From the NCBI GenBank assembly GCA_001566295.1, contig KQ964252.1, forward strand, positions 620,001-684,000: a stretch of DNA of 64,000 nucleotides. Reading direction: 5' to 3'. This DNA is from Microdochium bolleyi. Lineage: Eukaryota; Ascomycota; Sordariomycetes; Xylariales; Microdochiaceae. The notes under the pieces were generated by a model. That model was not told where the DNA came from and made no database searches. It saw nothing but the letters and a program-made list of their open reading frames with translations. Made by a program: the position numbers and the translations under genes. Of this stretch, positions 57,528 to 64,000 are shown piece by piece (the first letter of the stretch is position 1; each line of letters starts with the position of its first letter).

Positions 57528-58415
57528 CCCCATACAAGGGTCTGAGGGCCCAGGCAGCTTAGCATAAATCAACCCAACCATTTCGAGCTTGATGCCCAAC
57601 ATGTGTGAACCAGTGTTCGTGGCCTCATCCATGCAGTCCATCCGACATTTTCGTCGCTTCGACATGTACAACTGAATGGACCAGGGGCAGCGCACCGGGC
57701 GATCGCCATGCGAACACCTCATGCATGATGCTCTGCAGGCCTTGGCTGCGTTAATCCTACTGGCACGAAGCCGATCCCTTGACCCCGCATGGCAGAGCTA
57801 CCCCAAAGCCAGTGATCGCAATACCAATGCTGACATCCAAGACCTTGCGAACTAGCGGTGTCAGTTGGGCACGACGCGTCGTGCGTAGCCGCTCAGTTGA
57901 CAAGACCTTCAGGCTGGGATTGTCGGGCATTCCTGTTGTAACGTTATATTACTTGCATAAACCCTGCCCAATTACAGACACCTTGAATGATCGGTGACCA
58001 CGACTGTTCTACCTGCGGTGTGCGGCAAGGCTGTACATATGACGCTGGTTCGCGAACCACACCGACCACACTGTAACCACGAGCCACCCCCGACGGCCGC
58101 CATGGGGCGAGGCGCACTCGGCCTTAGGCAGCTATCTACTTGTATAGCAGCTGCGATCTTGACAGCAGAGCCGCATGCTTCTCTATGGACTTGAAGGCGA
58201 CTTCTCCAGCTGGGATTTGGTGTCCATGGGCCGTCCCTTTTCCCCGGTGTAAAACGAGGCATTCGAGCCCTTCATGCGACGCCGCTCCTACACGTGCTAT
58301 TCTCAAGTAAAGTCCTTTACACCAGGCTACGTCCCTGACCCGCACAACGAGGCTGTCAGTTGCCCGCAAGGCCGACACTTTGCTCCGGAAGGGCCAACAC
58401 TTTCGTCCGAGAGAG
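57528..58415. other. Spacer between the DUF2439 and zinc-finger genes
   Basis: 3' UTR of the first gene and promoter of the second. No gene was recognised. Confidence 0.5.
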
Positions 58416-60277
58416 ATGGAGTTTCCGGGCTTCGAGGTCGATCCCGAGGTGGCACACTTCCTCCACCCTTCGGATGCTTTCCGACAATCGCAAGCCACCC
58501 TGCATCCAACGGAAACCAACGATAAAATCCTGCTCGAGCCAAATCCAGAGACGCAGGATACGTATAACCGTCTGCGGGATCAGCTTGTGGCTGATAAGCT
58601 CAAGGCGCTTCAGGAACCGTCACCGCTACGCAGACGCCCTTCTTCTTTATCCAGCAAGTCTCGCGTAACCACGGATGAAACTGGCAGTAGTCCCAGCGAT
58701 TTTCCGTCGCCGTATCCGGACCATGACGATGGCCGGAGCCCTGGTGGACATTACCATTCGCGACCTCGTTCCAGCAGTGGTGTGAACAAGCACACCAAGG
58801 ATCGGGGTAAGAGAGTCAGGCCACTTGAGCTCGAGACCAGGTTCCATGCCGCCTTCATACGGAAGCTCAAGCTAGTCTGCGAGGGTCACAAGGAACGGAA
58901 AGTAAAGGTACGTGTCGTGCCAGGTCTCGCAGGTTGTCACCGCTGACCCCAGTTATTAAGTGCGACTGCCATGATCTCCGCTTATTTGAGGCGACCTGGA
59001 GTCGACTCAGGACGAATGCATCAACAGAATCGGGCGGTCAGTCTGCTGAAAAAACCCCATTCTGCCCTGTTGCAGCAGGCGTGGCCAGCGATCCGCCGCC
59101 CGCGCATGTATGGCCGGTAATCAACACGGGGGGCTTGCCCTTTGACGAGTCCGAAATCCCAATCGTCGAAAATGATGCCACGATTCTTGACGAGCCTGGA
59201 TTGGACGTACGCGAAGACATCACGGATCTGGTCGGTCAATGGCAGAATCCAAACCTGATTCCGTCTGGTGCCCATTTGTTGCAGCCCAGTAGTCTACCAA
59301 GGCCTATTTTCCTCCCCACGGCTTTACCAACGATCCAGATCGATCCGACACCGGCTGAATACGAAACTAATATTGGCAGCGGCCATACCGGTTTTCCTGC
59401 TCAACGGTGGATTTGCCAATGGGACGAGCGCCACAGTTTGGCCTCACCAAATTTCGAGGCATGCTTCAGGTTTTTCCCATCAATGTACGCTTTACATAAC
59501 CATTTCCAACTCGAACATTGGCAGTGTCCCATCGTTCACGAACGGTACCGGATGCAATGTACACAATGTTGGGAGGACTATGCAACACCCGATCCCCCGG
59601 ACTTTCCCAACAATGGGTATTGCAGTTGTGATCGGGCAGAGCAAGGGACGAGGTGGACCCTGAAATTTGTCAGATCGAGCCAAGAGTCGTGGACAACTGA
59701 GCACGAGAGTTCGTCTGTACCTACCTCAGGATACGGCTGGGGTAACACGTTGTCGAGCTCGAGCTCCTACTCTGCATACGACTACCAGGCCAGCAACTTC
59801 GACTGCTACAACTCGCTCCCTCTACCAGATCATGATAATGGCATGGGGTACCACGGATATTCGTGCCATGCGTCCGGCCTCGGCAACCGGGAGAAGCACA
59901 GTGGCTACTGCGGCAAGACAAATACGACTGGCTCCAGGCTCTCCCTAATGCTCAAGTCAATCAAAGGTAGTCCAGAGTTCGCGAAGCCGAGGACCATCCA
60001 AGAATTGCAGCCAAAACTTAACCGCTCCCGAGAGCCGTCGGGGTTCGCACAGTTTTTGCGGCCACAGACGGGGTCCGTAATCGATGCCACCACATACCGG
60101 TGTGCACGAAGGACGCTTTTCGAGTCCGGGGCGCGAAATCTGCCACGCAGATTAAGGAAGATGTTGAGCCTGGCCGCGTGGACCTCGCTCTCGTGCTTGC
60201 TATTTCTCATCGTCTTCGGCACGACGCGGCCAGGGTCTGGGTCCGGACAGAGATGGCAGCAACATCTTGCTATTTAG
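58416..60277 (+). CDS. C2H2-like zinc-finger protein with a C-terminal hydrophobic segment
   Basis: Proposed exons are 58416-58907 and 58991-60277 (592 residues). The GTACGT donor at 58908 is good, but the acceptor (TTTGAG at 58990) is non-standard and was chosen because it is the one that keeps frame; the junction is therefore uncertain. The start is the first ATG in frame (MEFPGFEVDPEV). Residues 306-357 hold Cys/His pairs: C306, C322-x12-H335-x4-H340 (a C2H2 finger with a long first loop), then C343, H347 and CTQC at 354-357, suggesting two atypical fingers. A hydrophobic stretch (about 555-574, AAWTSLSCLLFLIVFG) near the C-terminus looks like a transmembrane or tail-anchor segment. DNA binding is possible but not shown. 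Confidence 0.65.
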
Positions 60278-62570
60278 CATTGACGACAGATTTGTTCTCT
60301 GTTTTATGTCTGCTTTTTCGTTACTGACACTTCGATTACTTCTGGCGTTTGGTGGTACTCGGCGTTTACCGTATTGGACATGGAATACCAAGTTTGTTAG
60401 CTTTGCTCTTTTATTATTGATTCTTTCCCGTTTTCTTCTGATGCAGTCATGGGGCCGGAATTGCGCATCACCTTATGAATCACGACGTGACTTACGCTCC
60501 AGCTCACAGCCGGGGCTGGTGCACAAAAACACGAGAAATATTCCACCAGAAACTGGTGGGGAGACGTGAACATACAACCATACTTGGTGGCAGCAGTGCC
60601 AGGGAAAGGGTCGGGAATGTTTACATAGACAAAATTTTGCAATATGCCAGTCCTCTGCGAAGACACATTCAATCAAATAGCCTTGATGACAATCGTACAA
60701 TTTCGTTCTTAATTCTTTCTCGATCATTGCTTTGACGAATATGCAAAGACTGTACTGCCAACATAGAGGCGCATGTTCTTGTTGCTATACCTGTCATTCA
60801 GACAACTGCATTGTTCGACGCTGTATATCATCTTGACAACCACATATTTTGTTGATATATCTGACAAGCTACACTCGATCTGTTTTCTCCAAAGCTCACC
60901 ATTCTACCAATAACGGCTATGTGAATTCCTAAGTATTTAGATTGCCTATGCTGAGGGCTGCTTTCAGGGCCACAACCGCAACCCCAATCCCATGAAACTT
61001 CAGAATATGTAAATAAAGGGGGCGGCGGAGTTGCTGGCACTAGACTTTCGTTGACTGGACCGGGCCTGAAGGCTGAAAATGACGGACATTCTCCGTGTGC
61101 CGGCCGTGTACAGCCTCAAGAGTGGGGCCTCCTCTGCATTGCTTGTCTTGCTGGCGTCCTCCGTGTGGAGGCTTGGCCAGATCCTGGCCAGGACAGGTTG
61201 TTGTGAGCCACGGTCTCGCGAACAATCCAGTCATCTGTCTTGGACTAGACGCAATACGTCTTGACGAGAACCATTACGTTCCTTATTCTTAATAAGAACA
61301 GCCTACTGGGTTGAGGGGACTTTTTCTTTATTGAATCAGTGCCCGTGGATGAGCTGTCGACTTGTGAGCCGGCTTCCCACGGCCGAGTTGTCGCAGATTG
61401 CGCCTAGTGGGGATGAATCATCTGCAGGTGGAGGCTTGTTCAGACGCTAGCGTTTGTGGGCTGGGGGTTGACAGCAACTGGACATCAAAGAGATCAGACG
61501 TCAGCTCATGGGAAAAATCGCAGCCGCGCGCAAGCTAGGGTGGAACAGCTCTCGAGAACGAGAGCCATGCCGGGGCCTGGCAAAACCCCGTTCCTGCCGC
61601 GGACTCGGGAAGGATCTGGGTCGAGTCACCTTCGCAGGAATGCAACGAATCTGGGGAAGATGGCTGCTTCAGACTGTCCGTTCTGCGTACGAGCGCTGGG
61701 GATTGAGTCACCCATTGGCCAATCACAGACTCGCCGAAAGTTGATGCCTCAGGCAGCAGCCTATCTCCACAGGGCTCGAGTCTTGGGTACCCGTCCTCGC
61801 ACTGAACGTTGCACAGTGGAGCAGGTAGCGGAACATGGCCTCAACTCCGCCCCGCGGCGGGCCCCACTTTGCGTGGCCGGCAGGAGGACGGCGAGCCAAA
61901 ACGGGCAAGCGCGGCTGCAGCCCTCATCAGTCTGATGGGGATGGGTGACCACCACCTTGCACAGCGCCCTGGAGCCCTCGACCGCAGCAAAAGTCCGCCC
62001 GGCGCATTTGATTGTTATATCTCGTGGTCGCCTGATGACTCCCGCCCGGCCTCTCCTCCCGGTCTTCCCTCCCCTCCCAACGCATCACAGCACACATACA
62101 CTTTGTCGAGTCCTCAGGCTCCAACTGACGTCCCGAGGCCTTCGCCGGCTCTTGCCCCTACGCCCAGTGCTTCTGCCCTCAACTAATCGAGTGGCTTCAA
62201 CCCCCCTGCGTCGAAATCGCCCAGACACCAACCTGCATTTGTAAGCCTCGTGCTGACATCTCGACGTCTCGGCCAACAAACTCGCCTGTGAGATTGTCAA
62301 GTTGGCGCACCCAACCCCTCTACCCTACACACCAGGGTTGCTTCCATCGCCCCCAAAGCCTCACCAGAGACACGGTACGTCGTCTTTGAGGGCAAGCTGG
62401 CATCGGGCCGCTCAGAGGAAAGCGTATCGCCAAGAACCAGTCACTAATTTCGACAATCCCGGGGATAGACGGTGAGCACTATCGCTACCTAGTACCCAAT
62501 TCTCGGTACCTCTTTGCCCACGACGGCGCAGACACTCTTTACACAGAATCACATCCCCACCAAGGCAACA
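60278..62570. other. 2.3-kb spacer and probable long leader of the 62571 gene
   Basis: No coding gene recognised. Bases 60300-60900 are AT-rich. From about 62040 the sequence is C- and CA-rich like a fungal 5' leader. It contains an intron-like segment (GTACGT near 62374, CACTAAT branch, ATAG near 62468) that could be a 5'-UTR intron. This is typical of developmental regulators with long leaders but is not proven. Confidence 0.4.
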
Positions 62571-64000
62571 ATGTCGAATATGTCGCGCAACAACTCGACC
62601 ACCAGTCTCATGGGCTTCTCGGTGCACCAGCCTCAGCTCGGTGCCATGCTCGAGTTCTTCCCTGCCATGGGTTCCCAGCAGCTTGATGACATGATTGACG
62701 CCTACGTTCCCGGCAACATGTCTATCCTCGATAAGCGCACTACGGTCACCATGGAGTTCTTCGAGCACTCCATGGCCACCGGCGAGCTCTTCAAGTTCTT
62801 CATGGTCTACCCTACCAACGCCGAGTCCCCTGCCAGCTCGCTGCAGGACTCTGGCTACTGCAGCTCGGCCTTTGCCTCCCCCGTCGTCTCTGAGCCTCGG
62901 TGGTCTGCCTCCACATCCAAGAAGGCCAGGATAGGCGGCGCCAACAGCGCTGCTGCGACGGCCGCCGACTTCTCTCACATCCCCGGCATGAAGATCATGA
63001 CTCGCGACGGCCAGGATGTGACGAACTCGGCCTCCAGAGGCTGCAAGACCAAGGAGCAGCGCGACCACGCCCATCTCATGCGCATCATGAAGGCCTGCGA
63101 GAGCTGCAAGAAGAAGAAGGTGCGGTGCGACCCCAGCCACAAGCGGGCTGCTGTCCCCATGGTAGCGGACGCCAAGGTGAAGAAGGCGTCCAAGAAGTCG
63201 GCCTCATCAGCTCGAACGATACCAGCCTCGGTGCCACCCATAGTGGCAGTGCAACCCTCATACATTACCTCCTTCGACGCATTCATGCCTTCTTTCGATG
63301 TTGCTGAGCAGGACAGCTGGGAGCAGTTCGTCGTCTACGACAAAGAGGACGTTGTGGTTGCACCCAGTGTCGATGTCAACTACGACTTCTTCAACGACCC
63401 CGCGGGCCACTTCTCCCCAAGCAACAGCATCTCCTCGGGCTTCAACTCTGGATCCAACTCCAGCTTTGCCTCTCCTTCGCAGGTCTTCACTCCTGTGCAG
63501 AGCACCGATACTTCCCAATTGGCAGCAGTTGGCGAGGGCTGCTTCTCATCTGGCCTTGGTGACGTCTCTGTACCATCAGTGCCTTACATGAACTCTGATG
63601 GATTCGGCAGCGGCAACTATGTCGACTTTGCGCTGTACTCTCCCGAGTCGAGCAGTGGCTCAGACGACGATCTAAGCAGCTACAGCCACGAGCTGAAGGC
63701 TGCCTCGTCTTCGCCGGGAGGCGTCTCCCGCCGTGGCGGCGCCCAGGTCGAGTCGCGTTCTGTTTCACGCAGTGGTAGCGTCTCATCGTCACCCCAGGCC
63801 TCCGTGTCAGACACTGGCCTTGAGTCGCGCTCGGCGTTCGCCCAGATGGATCAGTATGGCTTTGATCTTGGCACAAGCCAAGGGCCCGAGCTGATTAGCG
63901 GAGTGCGTCACAGTCGACGACGACGTGTACTCTCTGCGGCCCACAGCGACACCGAGGGCGTTCATGGGACAGTAGGCGTACATGCTACTTCTAGCTTCGG
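62571..64000 (+). CDS. Putative transcriptional regulator with a half zinc-cluster motif (3' end beyond window)
   Basis: Open from ATG 62571 (CAACAATGTC context) to the window edge, at least 476 codons, so the C-terminus is missing. An N-terminal conserved-looking domain reads LGAMLEFFPAMGSQQLDDMI, VPGNMSILDKR and MEFFEHSMATGELFKFFMVYP (residues about 20-80). A basic motif follows: C176-x2-C179-x6-C186-x3-H190, with KKKKVR between Cys 2 and 3. This matches the first half of a Zn(II)2Cys6 cluster, but the second cysteine trio is absent. The rest is Ser/Gly/Asp rich, with acidic patches that could act as activation regions. I recognise a Pezizomycotina family often labelled hypothetical; regulatory function is an inference. 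Confidence 0.8.
   Translation, partial: MSNMSRNNSTTSLMGFSVHQPQLGAMLEFFPAMGSQQLDDMIDAYVPGNMSILDKRTTVTMEFFEHSMATGELFKFFMVYPTNAESPASSLQDSGYCSSAFASPVVSEPRWSASTSKKARIGGANSAAATAADFSHIPGMKIMTRDGQDVTNSASRGCKTKEQRDHAHLMRIMKACESCKKKKVRCDPSHKRAAVPMVADAKVKKASKKSASSARTIPASVPPIVAVQPSYITSFDAFMPSFDVAEQDSWEQFVVYDKEDVVVAPSVDVNYDFFNDPAGHFSPSNSISSGFNSGSNSSFASPSQVFTPVQSTDTSQLAAVGEGCFSSGLGDVSVPSVPYMNSDGFGSGNYVDFALYSPESSSGSDDDLSSYSHELKAASSSPGGVSRRGGAQVESRSVSRSGSVSSSPQASVSDTGLESRSAFAQMDQYGFDLGTSQGPELISGVRHSRRRRVLSAAHSDTEGVHGTVGVHATSSF

Noticed and set aside
62412..63140. 242-codon open frame on minus
   Set aside because: It is antisense to the start of the putative regulator, whose plus-strand translation has clear motifs.
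1..64000. Search by eye for CRISPR arrays, transposases, reverse transcriptases, 5S rRNA and further tRNAs
   Set aside because: No spaced direct repeats, no catalytic motifs of mobile elements and no second complete cloverleaf were found. A tRNAscan, Rfam or repeat-library search could still find weak cases.

Overview
The window looks like a nuclear contig of a filamentous ascomycete (Pezizomycotina, probably a Sordariomycete). The evidence is short spliceosomal introns (mostly 55-110 bp) with GTRNGT-type donors and CTAAC/CTGAC branch sites, GC-rich third codon positions, long pyrimidine-rich leaders, and typical fungal genes (SSK1, ENA-type Na+ ATPase, ISN1, Bot1p/mS45, DUF2439, Y_phosphatase3). 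I saw no transposon, CRISPR array, rRNA or viral gene. Exon joins were worked out by hand from splice signals and frame; for the multi-exon genes, summed exon lengths are divisible by three.

Layout. 1-3.4 kb has no recognisable gene. 3.4-7.1 kb (+) is importin NMD5. 8.1-9.6 kb (-) is ISN1, an IMP 5'-nucleotidase. 10.4-10.5 kb (-) is a tRNA-Ser(AGA) gene interrupted in its T-arm. 11.4-13.5 kb (-) is a disordered coiled-coil protein whose frame continues past its stop into a zinc-ribbon-like extension. 13.5-19.3 kb has no gene but a large (AG)n tract with an assembly gap. 19.3-21.5 kb (-) is an IlvD/Edd dehydratase. 22.1-25.6 kb (-) is an ENA-type cation ATPase, with a CCDC97-like gene divergent from it. 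27.8-29.8 kb (-) is an orphan P-loop ATPase. 30.9-33.5 kb (-) is SSK1, divergent from mitoribosomal mS45 (34.6-35.9 kb). 36.5-38.1 kb (-) is a tyrosine phosphatase. 39.4-39.7 kb (-) encodes a 70-residue Cys-rich protein. 42.5-43.0 kb (+) is a MARVEL membrane protein. 43-48.4 kb has no recognisable gene. 48.4-50.9 kb (+) is a disordered protein with a 979-bp intron. 51.7-53.4 kb (-) is a BAR-SH3 adaptor. 54.5-57.5 kb (+) is an Mte1/Dbl2-like DUF2439 protein. 58.4-60.3 kb (+) is a zinc-finger protein with a hydrophobic C-terminus. A regulator-like gene begins at 62.6 kb and runs off the window end.

Most genes are unrelated housekeeping functions, as is usual in fungi. One thematic pair is SSK1 (response regulator of the HOG osmostress pathway) and the ENA-type ATPase (Na+ efflux), about 5 kb apart.

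The most unusual object is the tRNA-Ser gene. A 67-bp insertion between the fourth and fifth base of the T-stem carries all the marks of a spliceosomal intron (GTAAGC donor, GCTAAC branch site, AAAG acceptor) and none of a canonical 37/38 tRNA intron. Both Pol III promoter boxes remain intact. Other introns in this window also end in AAAG.
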